Source of the DNA: Phycisphaerales bacterium
GTDB taxonomy: Bacteria > Planctomycetota > Phycisphaerae > Sedimentisphaerales > Anaerohalosphaeraceae
Length of the DNA stretch: 41,375 nucleotides
NCBI GenBank assembly: GCA_011048645.1
Contig: DSDR01000172.1
Span: 1-41,375, forward strand
Direction of reading: 5' to 3'
This document shows positions 24,417 to 32,075 of the stretch, one piece after another; position 1 is the stretch's first letter; every line of letters begins with the position of its first letter. A program made the position numbers and the translations under genes. Below the pieces are notes generated by a model. The model worked only from the letters and a program-made list of their open reading frames with translations, was not told where the DNA came from and searched no databases.

Positions 24417-25733
24417 ATGGTTGGCAGAAAAAGTTTGTCTTATTGGCCATCTGTATTGGATTTATTTCTGGTTGCGAGGCTAGTCGTCTCGGACCAATCG
24501 TATGGGAATGAAATAGACACAGCAGTCATTCAGCATCGACTGGAACAATTGCAGGGCGAGATAAATCAGCTCAAGGCGATGCTGTCGCAGCAACAGGTCG
24601 AACAGGAACGTACTCGACAGGAGATTGAAACCTATCGTCAGAAGGTTCAGGCACAAGAAACGCTGCGTGCCGCCGAACAGGATCGGCTGCATATTGGCGG
24701 TTACGGTGAAATCAAAGGGAAATTCCGGCAAGGCAGCGATGCGGATTTTGGGGACATTCATCGTCTTGTCCTGGAAATCGGGTATGATTTTTCAGACTGG
24801 GTCAGATTTTTTTCCGAGTGGGAAGTCGAACACGCCCTTGTTTCCGATACGGCTGACGGTTCAACCGGCGGCTATTTGATGATCGAACAGGCATATTTCG
24901 ATTTTCTGTTGTCCGATATGTTTAACGTTCGGGCAGGTCGTATTCTGACGCCGATGGGGATCATTAACAAACGGCATGAGCCGGACACGTTCTTCGGTGT
25001 GGATCGTCCTTCTGTCGAGCGCTATATCATCCCCACGACATGGCCGTCGGACGGCGTTGGTTTGTTCGGCAATTTGGGTTCGCATCTGGCCTATGAGATG
25101 TATGTAGTCGGCGGCCTGGACGGTTCAAAATTCAATGCCGTCAACGGCATTCGCTCCGGCCGACAGCGGGAACGCCCCGGCCTCAATGATCCCGCCGTCA
25201 CGGGGCGACTGGACTATTTTCCGCAAATGAGTCCGGGACAGGATTTGCGGCTGGGGGTATCCGGCTATTACGGCGGATTGAACAACGGCAATCGGGGTCG
25301 AAATCCGGGCATCAGCGGCAAGATTCGAATACTGTCGGCGGATTTTGAGTATTCGATTGATAAATGGGACTTCCGCGGCGTTATCGTACACACCGATATC
25401 AGCAACGCCCGTCAGATTGGCAACGGCGCCGCCAGTGAAATGTTCGGATGGTATCTGGAAGGCGGATATCACTTTTGGCCGGACTCCTTCAAGGTCGGTA
25501 AGCTTGCCGATTCCGATGCGGTGGCTTTTGTGCGTTACGATCATTTTGACACACAGCACAAAATGCCTTCCGGAATTGCGGCGGATCCGGCCGGAGACCG
25601 AAATACATGGACGTTTGGAATGAATTTTGACTTGACCTCCAATGTTGTTTTCAAGACCGATTACCAGATACAGAAAGACCGCGCCGGGAATAAAGAGAAT
25701 TGGCTCAACTTTGGTCTGGGATTTTCATTTTAG
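24417..25733 (+). CDS. Outer-membrane porin with N-terminal coiled coil; signal peptide disrupted by apparent frameshifts
   Basis: 438 residues. A coiled coil (about 37-85, RLEQLQGEINQLKAML) precedes a beta-barrel from about 90 onward that resembles phosphate-selective/OprP-like porins and ends in FGLGFSF with the terminal Phe expected of outer-membrane proteins. The start has GGAAAGG seven bases upstream. The first 30 residues in this frame (RKSLSYWPSVLDLFLVAR) are a poor signal peptide, with Asp and Arg inside the hydrophobic stretch. The +2 frame over the same bases reads KKFVLLAICIGFISGCEAS, an excellent signal peptide. A lost A in the run at 24428-24432 plus a compensating indel near 24480-24495 would explain this. 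As it stands export is doubtful. It is part of the feo/hemP transcription direction, 89 bp after hemP. Confidence 0.75.
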   Translation: MVGRKSLSYWPSVLDLFLVARLVVSDQSYGNEIDTAVIQHRLEQLQGEINQLKAMLSQQQVEQERTRQEIETYRQKVQAQETLRAAEQDRLHIGGYGEIKGKFRQGSDADFGDIHRLVLEIGYDFSDWVRFFSEWEVEHALVSDTADGSTGGYLMIEQAYFDFLLSDMFNVRAGRILTPMGIINKRHEPDTFFGVDRPSVERYIIPTTWPSDGVGLFGNLGSHLAYEMYVVGGLDGSKFNAVNGIRSGRQRERPGLNDPAVTGRLDYFPQMSPGQDLRLGVSGYYGGLNNGNRGRNPGISGKIRILSADFEYSIDKWDFRGVIVHTDISNARQIGNGAASEMFGWYLEGGYHFWPDSFKVGKLADSDAVAFVRYDHFDTQHKMPSGIAADPAGDRNTWTFGMNFDLTSNVVFKTDYQIQKDRAGNKENWLNFGLGFSF

Positions 25734-25741
25734 GAGATAAG

Positions 25742-26218
25742 ATGATGCCGCATCAAACGATGGTATTCAGTACGGCGGTACCGTTGAGTTTAATGTGTAA
25801 CAGTTGCAGCGGGCCGGAACAAACAGCCGCCAGTATCATTGCGGAAAATGAGCAATTTATGATGTATAAAGCAATGGGAAATGCACAGGATCGGTTTGCT
25901 GTCAGAACAACAGCCGCGACGCGCTCCGGTACATTTACACTGGAGGTTGTTATCAATCCGGATATGGTGATTCAGGAAACCAGAATTCTATCCTATCCTT
26001 TAACACGAGGCCGCGGCATTTTACAGCCGGGTTTTTTGAGCCGGTTCCACGGCAAAACCATCAATGATCCCATTCAGGTGGGAAACGATATACATGCAGT
26101 AACCGGAGATACAATGTCATCAATAGCAATGTCTGATGCCGTACGCCAAAGTCTCGCATTTGCCGTCCAATACAGAGAGCGGATGCAGAGACTGAACGAC
26201 AACTCACCGCCGCTATAA
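25742..26218 (+). CDS. FMN-binding-domain protein, predicted covalent flavoprotein
   Basis: 158 residues. A hydrophobic, Cys-containing N-terminus (residues 5-22) suggests export, though it is not a clean lipobox. An FMN_bind-type domain follows (about 62-143), with PLTRGRGILQPGFLSRFHGK and VTGDTMSSIAMSDAVR. The Thr124 of TGDT is where NqrC/RnfG/NosR-like proteins carry FMN through a phosphoester bond made by ApbE; Asp replaces the usual Ala in SGAT. It would be a periplasmic one-electron carrier. Its place eight bases after the porin in an iron-regulated block suggests ferric reduction at the cell surface, which is inference. AGGAG precedes the two adjacent ATGs; 25745 is an equally good start. 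Confidence 0.75.
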   Translation: MMPHQTMVFSTAVPLSLMCNSCSGPEQTAASIIAENEQFMMYKAMGNAQDRFAVRTTAATRSGTFTLEVVINPDMVIQETRILSYPLTRGRGILQPGFLSRFHGKTINDPIQVGNDIHAVTGDTMSSIAMSDAVRQSLAFAVQYRERMQRLNDNSPPL

Positions 26219-26221
26219 AAT

Positions 26222-26250
26222 TTGACATAATAGTAGAAATTTAGTAGGTT
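26222..26250 (+). promoter_or_regulatory. Candidate promoter of the OprB-type porin
   Basis: A consensus TTGACA (26222-26227), 17 bp, then TAGGTT (26245-26250). The spacer contains TAGTAG and the -10 overlaps a second TAGTAGG, which resembles sites in front of the copper-efflux genes. Confidence 0.45.
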
Positions 26251-26312
26251 TTACATAAAGAAATATAAAATGCTCCTGAACTGACAGAATCAATTTTTGG
26301 AAAGGACAGCAG

Positions 26313-27572
26313 ATGAAGCGCATCACCTTGGGATATGGTATTGGATTGGTTCTCATTGTTTCGGTCTTTGCCCATCAGAATCCCTCAGAAAAGGAATCTC
26401 TAACCGATGGTTTTTGGGGACTGAATGAAGCGTTGGAATCAAGCGGTATTGAGTTTGGGCTGAGTCTGACGAACATCTATCAGCTCAATGCCCGCGGCGG
26501 AATGAGTACCAGCCGTCGTCAGGGGCGCTGGTCCGGCAGTTACGATTTTGAGATGACCGCTGATCTGGAGCGGCTGTTGGGTGCCGAGGGCGCTGAAATC
26601 TATATGCTGGCCGAGGGGACCTGGTCGCGCAAAGACATTGATGAAACCTCCGTCGGCAGTGCGTTCGGCGTCAACGCGGATTTTGCCCCGCGCGAGGCGT
26701 TTAACATCATTGAGTTCTGGTATCAGCAATCGTTCTTTGACGATACACTGAGAATCCGCATCGGCAAGCTCGATATGACCGGCGGATTTGAGCACAGGGG
26801 CCGTCCTGTTTCGTTTGACTGCAGCGCCTACGCCAACGATGAAAACACGCAATTTCTCAATAATGCGCTGGTCAACAACCCGACCATTCCGTTTCCGGAC
26901 TATGGGCTGGGCGTGATTGTCTTCTGGAATCCGGTGGATGATTGGTATCTGTCGGTTGGAGCCGCCGACGCGCAGGCCGACAAACGCGAAACCGGCTTTA
27001 ACACCGCCTTCCACAGCGAAGATTACTTCGTCTATATGGCCGAGACGGGCATCACGCCTCAATTCAACTCGGCCAACGGCCCCCTGCAGGGCGCTTATCG
27101 GATCGGAATGTGGTACAGCCCCGAACCTCGCGCCAACGAACAGGCGGCTGATGAGGGCAGGGCCTGGCGCGATGATACCGGTTTTTATCTGAGCTTTGAC
27201 CAGCTTTTGGCCAAAGAAAACAATGACCCGGACGACAGTCAGGGATTGGGCGTTTTCTTCCGTTACGGCCAAGCCAGCGCCAAGACCAATGACATCACTG
27301 ATTTTTACAGCGTCGGCTTCCAGTACCAAGGCCTCTTTGACGGCCGCGACGACGATGTGCTCGGCGTCGGTTACGCCCGCGGCCGGTTCAGCCATCGCGC
27401 CTCGGCGGTCTTTCGCGATCACCACGAAAGTGTTCTGGAAGCCTATTACAATACCAGCATCACGCCGTGGCTGAATCTCAGTCCGTCGGTACAATACGTT
27501 GCCAACCCCGGCGGCTCCGGCGAAGCCAAGGACGCCGTCGTTGTCGGTCTTCGGGCCATGATGATCTTTTGA
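26313..27572 (+). CDS. OprB-family carbohydrate-selective porin
   Basis: 419 residues. A signal peptide (1-20, cut near VFA-H) is followed by GLNEALESSGIEFGLSLTNIYQLNARGG, the N-terminal opening of the OprB family, then a long barrel with ERLLGAEGAEIYMLAEGTW and a final beta strand ending in MMIF with a terminal Phe. It would let sugars or other small hydrophilic solutes cross the outer membrane. AAGGA lies seven bases upstream of the ATG. It has its own promoter and follows the FMN-binding gene by 94 bp. Sugar specificity cannot be read from the sequence. Confidence 0.88.
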   Translation: MKRITLGYGIGLVLIVSVFAHQNPSEKESLTDGFWGLNEALESSGIEFGLSLTNIYQLNARGGMSTSRRQGRWSGSYDFEMTADLERLLGAEGAEIYMLAEGTWSRKDIDETSVGSAFGVNADFAPREAFNIIEFWYQQSFFDDTLRIRIGKLDMTGGFEHRGRPVSFDCSAYANDENTQFLNNALVNNPTIPFPDYGLGVIVFWNPVDDWYLSVGAADAQADKRETGFNTAFHSEDYFVYMAETGITPQFNSANGPLQGAYRIGMWYSPEPRANEQAADEGRAWRDDTGFYLSFDQLLAKENNDPDDSQGLGVFFRYGQASAKTNDITDFYSVGFQYQGLFDGRDDDVLGVGYARGRFSHRASAVFRDHHESVLEAYYNTSITPWLNLSPSVQYVANPGGSGEAKDAVVVGLRAMMIF

Positions 27573-27614
27573 ATGGTGATATGCTCTGACCCCTGTTGAC
27601 GGCGTAATTTTTTC

Positions 27615-27642
27615 TTCACAAAGCCGCAGTATCTGCTATACT
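27615..27642 (+). promoter_or_regulatory. Extended -10 promoter giving a predicted leaderless transcript
   Basis: TTCACA (27615-27620), 16 bp, TATACT (27637-27642) with the extended TGC in front. The start site would fall at 27649-27650, on the first base of the ATG at 27650. Confidence 0.5.
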
Positions 27643-27649
27643 GGAAGCT

Positions 27650-27886
27650 ATGCCGTTTAAGATGATGTTTATTTTGATTGGCGGGTTGCTGTTTTTGGCA
27701 TCGACGGCAGGTTATATTTATGCCAAGGTGCGTTTGCGTCCGCGCGGGGAGTCCGACGTGGACGAGTATTATTATGAATTCGAGGACCAGCATCCCGGAC
27801 TGGCTCGCTATTACGCCTGGTGTCGCGTCACATGGGGCGGCATCATTACGGCCATGCTGCTGATATTTCTGGCTTTGGTGCTGTAA
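27650..27886 (+). CDS. Small two-helix membrane protein, unknown function
   Basis: 78 residues with membrane helices at about 4-24 and 61-78 and a charged loop between them (RLRPRGESDVDEYYYEFEDQHPG). I do not recognise the family. The codon pattern and the two clean helices support a real gene. There is no SD; the promoter is placed so that the message would begin at the start codon. It converges with the Na/Pi symporter gene, leaving 11 bp between the stops. Confidence 0.65.
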   Translation: MPFKMMFILIGGLLFLASTAGYIYAKVRLRPRGESDVDEYYYEFEDQHPGLARYYAWCRVTWGGIITAMLLIFLALVL

Positions 27887-27897
27887 AGGCGCGGTAT

Positions 27898-29583
27898 TTA
27901 TTTTTCTCCGGCCAGCACCTCGGCAATGTTGAAAGCGTGGTCTTTGATCCGCCGATACGAAGTCAGCATATCGGTATAAATCAGACTTTTGAGCGGCGTG
28001 GCCTTGCCGTCGCCGACACGGGCCAGGTGTTTGCTGCGGCAGTCTTTCATCAATGTGGTAATCTCTGTACCCCGAGTCATCGCTTCTTTTAGAAACTGTC
28101 CGTTTTCGGATTCTACCGCATGGTTCACGTCGCAGATGTAGCCGGATACCATATCATGCAATTGGAGGATTTCCTCCAGCGCTTCAGGGCTGAGTACCTG
28201 ATCGGTGTCCCGCATTTTCAGGCGAAGTTTCAGAATGGTAACGACATAATCGCTGATCGATTCGAATTCATCGGACATACGAAGCTGCTCGCGCGCTGTC
28301 TTCATAGTTTCATGGGAGATATTGCCTGACATGATATGGCCGATAAATTCGACGATTTCTTTTTGGACAATATCCAGATCGTTTTCAGCCTGGAAAATCG
28401 GCTCGATCTTGTCCGGTTCCAGATTTCCGGCAGCGAACACCTCGCGCAGCAGTTCGAGCATCTGATCCACCCGGTGTCCCATCTTGACGACTTCTTTGCC
28501 GGACTGTTCCAGGGCGATACTCGGCGTATCAAAAACGCGCACATCCAGATAGGTCAGGCGCGGCGCGGTCGGTTTCTTTCGATCCGGTACCGCCCAGTTG
28601 AGGAAACGGGCGACATAGCCAATCAACGGCAGAAACAATATCGTATTGACGATATTAAATGCCGAATGGGTGACGGCAATGGCGGCCATAACGTGCGGAT
28701 AGGTTACGCCGGCGTCGGTATAAACCGCCACATCCGGCCGTTCGGTATGGTGAAAGACGTCAAGGAACCAAAGTACCCCGTCGGTGTACCACGAAAAGAT
28801 GGCGGTAATCCACAACACGCCGAAGACGTTAAACATAATATGCGCATAGGCGGCACGACGGGCATTCGGAGAGGTCCCCAGGGAGGCCAGAAACGCCGTG
28901 ATCGTCGTGCCGATGTTCTCGCCCAGCACCAGCGCCGCGGCGGTCTGATACGTAATCGCCCCGCTAAACGCCAGTGTCATCGTTATCGCCAGCGTAGCCG
29001 ATGAGGACTGAATCAGCGCGGTCAGCAGCGCTCCGATCATACAGCATCTCAACACGCCAAAATATGACGTCGGCTCAAATCGATGAAACAGTTCGACAAA
29101 GCCCGGCATATCTTTGAAGGGAGAAAAGCCGGTTTTCATCAATTGCAGCCCGTAAAACACCATCCCCAGGCCCAACACAAACATCGCCGTAAAGCGCACC
29201 CGGTCGCGCTTGATGAACAAATAGATCAAGGCCGCCGACCCTATCAGCGGCAGGCCGTATTTGTCCACACTAAGCGTGACCACCCAGCCGGTAATCGTTG
29301 TACCGATATTGGCTCCGGCAATCACCCCGATTGCCTGCAAAAGGGTCATCACGCCGGCGTTGACCATCCCCACCACCATGACCGTGGTAATTGAGCTGGA
29401 CTGAATAAGACAGGTTACAGCGGTACCCACCCCGCAGGCCATCAGGCGATTGTTCGTGACCGCTCCGATCATACGACGCAGCCGTTCTCCGGCGACCGCC
29501 TGCATCCCTTCGGACATATTTTTCATTCCCAAGAGAAATAGACCAAACCCGCCGAGAATCTCGAAAACCATTTGTGCGTTCAT
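27898..29583 (-). CDS. Na/Pi-cotransporter family protein with C-terminal PhoU-like domain
   Basis: 561 residues from the ATG at 29583, preceded by AGGGGG. The membrane half (about 1-330) has two inverted Na/Pi-cotransport repeats with the hallmark QSSS motifs (CLIQSSSITTVMVVG and ALIQSSSATLAITMT), and GANIGTTITGW plus GENIGTTITAF. The soluble half (about 350-561) is helical and PhoU-like, with ESISDYVVTILKLRLKMRD. It would import, or possibly export, phosphate with sodium across the inner membrane; the PhoU part probably regulates flux. It has its own strong promoter. No pho box was recognised. Confidence 0.93.
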   Translation of the reverse strand: MNAQMVFEILGGFGLFLLGMKNMSEGMQAVAGERLRRMIGAVTNNRLMACGVGTAVTCLIQSSSITTVMVVGMVNAGVMTLLQAIGVIAGANIGTTITGWVVTLSVDKYGLPLIGSAALIYLFIKRDRVRFTAMFVLGLGMVFYGLQLMKTGFSPFKDMPGFVELFHRFEPTSYFGVLRCCMIGALLTALIQSSSATLAITMTLAFSGAITYQTAAALVLGENIGTTITAFLASLGTSPNARRAAYAHIMFNVFGVLWITAIFSWYTDGVLWFLDVFHHTERPDVAVYTDAGVTYPHVMAAIAVTHSAFNIVNTILFLPLIGYVARFLNWAVPDRKKPTAPRLTYLDVRVFDTPSIALEQSGKEVVKMGHRVDQMLELLREVFAAGNLEPDKIEPIFQAENDLDIVQKEIVEFIGHIMSGNISHETMKTAREQLRMSDEFESISDYVVTILKLRLKMRDTDQVLSPEALEEILQLHDMVSGYICDVNHAVESENGQFLKEAMTRGTEITTLMKDCRSKHLARVGDGKATPLKSLIYTDMLTSYRRIKDHAFNIAEVLAGEK

Positions 29584-29658
29584 TAAACCCCCTGCGTATA
29601 TGAGCACAGGATTAGAGTCAGATTAATACAAGACGATTATTGGCGATTATCGCGGCAC

Positions 29659-29687
29659 GTTATACCGTCGCCTCCGGCCAAAGTCAA
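29659..29687 (-). promoter_or_regulatory. Sigma-70-type promoter of the Na/Pi symporter gene
   Basis: On the minus strand TTGACT (29682-29687) is followed after 17 bp by TATAAC (29659-29664), giving a leader of about 70 nt. The remaining gap up to 29866 holds no gene that I can support. Confidence 0.65.
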
Positions 29688-29866
29688 GCCCCAAGCCCCA
29701 AAAACACAGGCTCATATCAAATTTTAACTCTATACAATAAGCGTTGTTGCGGCATCCCTGAGACATCGCAAAAGATAGACGCTTTGATGGGCGGCTCAGG
29801 TATAAAGATGGCGTGTGTCGCCAAAAATGCGGCTTGCTCGATCAGGCATTCCTCGGCGGCCTGCAC

Positions 29867-30775
29867 TTAATTCCACAATTGCAGCGTTGCGCTGACGGGA
29901 TAATGGTCGGAGGGGTAACGCCCTTGTTCGTTTGCATAGCGGTCTATTTGGGCATCCAGCACCGTGGTTGTTCGCTCAATGAGGATATGGTCGATCTTGA
30001 CGCCATCGGCGCCGCCTTCAAAGCCGTGGAAGGTTCGCGTATCCGGTTTATCCGGGTACAGCAGCCGCCACGAATCCAGCAGTTCCACCGGCGAATTCGG
30101 ATACCCCAATCGCCTCAGATACAGCATAGCCGGATTATCCAGTCCCATATTGAAATCCCCCATCACAATCACCGGATCTTCCGGCTCGCGGCGCGACACG
30201 ACGCGGGCCAACAGTTCTGCGCTTTTGAATCGCGACGTTTGGGATTGATGATCCAGATGCAGATTATAGACATACATCGCCCTGCCCGTGTCGCGCTCGA
30301 TTAATCGCACCCACGTGCAGATGCGCGGGATGCGGTTGCCCCAGTGTCGCGAGCCGGGCGCCCACGGCGAATTGGAAAACCAGAATGTGCCGGAATCGGC
30401 CAAACGGAAACGGTCGCGCCGATAAAGTACCGTGCAATGTTCGCCGGCCGATTTGCCGTCATCGCGCCCGACCGTGACCAGATCATATCCTTTCAGAGCA
30501 TTATGTATCTGTTCTACCTGAAAGTCCAATGCCTCCTGCAGGCCGACGACATCCGCCCCATGCCGAGCGATCAGATCAAAGACCATCTCACAACGATGTT
30601 CCCACTGATCCGGCCCGTCCTTGGCCGTACCGTAGCGTATGTTGAAGGTCATCACCTTGATGTTGTCCCCTTCGGTTTGAAACGGCACATCCCGCCGAGC
30701 CATTTGCTCCGGTGCAGCGCAACCGACAAGAGCCGCCGCCAGCACATATCCCAAAGACCCTATCCAATTTCGCAT
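29867..30775 (-). CDS. Endonuclease/exonuclease/phosphatase-family lipoprotein
   Basis: 302 residues from the ATG at 30775, with GGGAG upstream. The signal ends LVGC with the lipidated Cys19. The DNase I-like metallophosphoesterase fold is shown by MTFNIRYGT with Asn45, GLQEALD with Glu81, NLHLDH with His173, MGDFN with Asp207 and Asn209, and the terminal SDHYPV. The catalytic set is complete. Such secreted enzymes hydrolyse phosphodiesters or sugar-phosphate or lipid head-group bonds; the substrate is unknown here. It lies 35 bp after the galactokinase-like gene, so it belongs to the sugar operon. Confidence 0.9.
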   Translation of the reverse strand: MRNWIGSLGYVLAAALVGCAAPEQMARRDVPFQTEGDNIKVMTFNIRYGTAKDGPDQWEHRCEMVFDLIARHGADVVGLQEALDFQVEQIHNALKGYDLVTVGRDDGKSAGEHCTVLYRRDRFRLADSGTFWFSNSPWAPGSRHWGNRIPRICTWVRLIERDTGRAMYVYNLHLDHQSQTSRFKSAELLARVVSRREPEDPVIVMGDFNMGLDNPAMLYLRRLGYPNSPVELLDSWRLLYPDKPDTRTFHGFEGGADGVKIDHILIERTTTVLDAQIDRYANEQGRYPSDHYPVSATLQLWN

Positions 30776-30810
30776 TGAACTGCTCTCCCACAATCAACAA
30801 TCTGCTGCTG

Positions 30811-32052
30811 TTACAGAACGTCCTCGAAGAGTTTAATGCCGTCCACGACTTTACAGGTATGAACGGCGTATTTGTCGGCAAAGGCCGGACGGCTGCGCGG
30901 GTAGGCGGTATCGACGGCCTGTTTGGCCGTCTCGGCGCTGTCGGCCAGCACCAAGGCGCCAGCAGCGCCTTTATCGCCGCCGCCGAGCATTCGCTCACCG
31001 AGAACGCCGGGCACGGTGCGGACGATGTCGCACATCGTTTCCAGCTCCGGACCGGAGATGACATAATCGTCGCGCAGCCCGATGCCATCCTGACGGAAAA
31101 TCCGTCCGACGGTCTCGATGTCGCCAGCCTTCCAGGCGTCCATCATCTCATAAAAGCGTTTCTGGGCGTTATAGATGTAGTCCATCCGTGCGACCAGATG
31201 CGAAGCGTCCTGTTCGAAACGCGATTTGATTTGGTCAAAGAGGCTCTTGTCGCGAATATCAGCCAGACAGGAAATCTTAAAACCGGCCTGCCTGGCTTTT
31301 GCGACCAGTTCCTCGCACTCAGCGCGTCGAATTTTGTAGGTGGATTTTTCCAGTCCCGGGCGGACCGTGCCGGTATCCATTACCATAATGCGAAAATCGT
31401 CGGCGCCGGCGCCCAGCGGGACATACTCAATCGAACGGTCGGCGGGCTTGTAGTGCGTGCCCATACCGGCTTTGGCAAAGGCGATCATGATCTGATCGAG
31501 CTTGCCGCATGGTGAACCAATGTAGTCGTTCTCAACCATTTGGGCCAAATCGACCACCTGCATCATATCCGGCGCGGCAATGCCGTTGACGTCCAGCGCC
31601 GAGAGAATCAGATTCAGCGTCAGCGACGCACTGCGGCTCATTCCGCCGCCGGGGATATTGCCGATAAGCACGGCATCCATGCCTTTGTCAAGCGGCAGCC
31701 CTTCCCGACGCAGGATAAAATCCACGCCGCAGGGAAACCGCGCCCAGGTATCGGCCATCTCGGCGGATTGAGGATCGGGCACTCTGCCCAGTTCAAACTC
31801 CACCACCCCGTCATCGGGGAAGTTACCGCTGTACAGACGCATTTTATGCGTGCCGTTCGGTTTATAGGCCATCCAGATAAACCGGTCGGTTCCTACGCCG
31901 AACAGTTCGGTTCCGTTATAGTCGCCATGTTCGACGCCCAGACAAAATCGGGACGAAGACCGACGCACCTTGGCGCCGGCGATATCCAGATTGACTTTTG
32001 CAGCCAGCGCCTTTATTTCATCAATCAGTTTTTGATCTTGTGAAGATACCAT
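30811..32052 (-). CDS. galK: GHMP kinase, galactokinase-like
   Basis: 413 residues from the ATG at 32052. It has the three GHMP-kinase signatures in galactokinase order: FCLGVEHGDYNG (37-48, matching GEHTDYNGG with G for T), the ATP loop GNIPGGGMSRSASL (131-144), the catalytic CGKLDQ with Asp186, and MLGGGDKGAAGALV near the C-terminus. It would phosphorylate galactose or a related sugar at C1. The motif changes, including G for T in the sugar-binding motif, GMSRSAS for GLSSSAS, and GGGDKG in place of GGGFGG, make another hexose or derivative possible. It sits 23 bp after an SSS symporter gene, which probably supplies its substrate. Confidence 0.78.
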   Translation of the reverse strand: MVSSQDQKLIDEIKALAAKVNLDIAGAKVRRSSSRFCLGVEHGDYNGTELFGVGTDRFIWMAYKPNGTHKMRLYSGNFPDDGVVEFELGRVPDPQSAEMADTWARFPCGVDFILRREGLPLDKGMDAVLIGNIPGGGMSRSASLTLNLILSALDVNGIAAPDMMQVVDLAQMVENDYIGSPCGKLDQIMIAFAKAGMGTHYKPADRSIEYVPLGAGADDFRIMVMDTGTVRPGLEKSTYKIRRAECEELVAKARQAGFKISCLADIRDKSLFDQIKSRFEQDASHLVARMDYIYNAQKRFYEMMDAWKAGDIETVGRIFRQDGIGLRDDYVISGPELETMCDIVRTVPGVLGERMLGGGDKGAAGALVLADSAETAKQAVDTAYPRSRPAFADKYAVHTCKVVDGIKLFEDVL

Positions 32053-32075
32053 AAACCTCAACCCTTATCTTACTC

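Noticed and set aside
29640..29870. Plus-strand frame of 76 codons between the Na/Pi symporter and the EEP lipoprotein
   Set aside because: No ribosome binding site, it overlaps the symporter promoter, and the peptide has no structure suggesting a protein.
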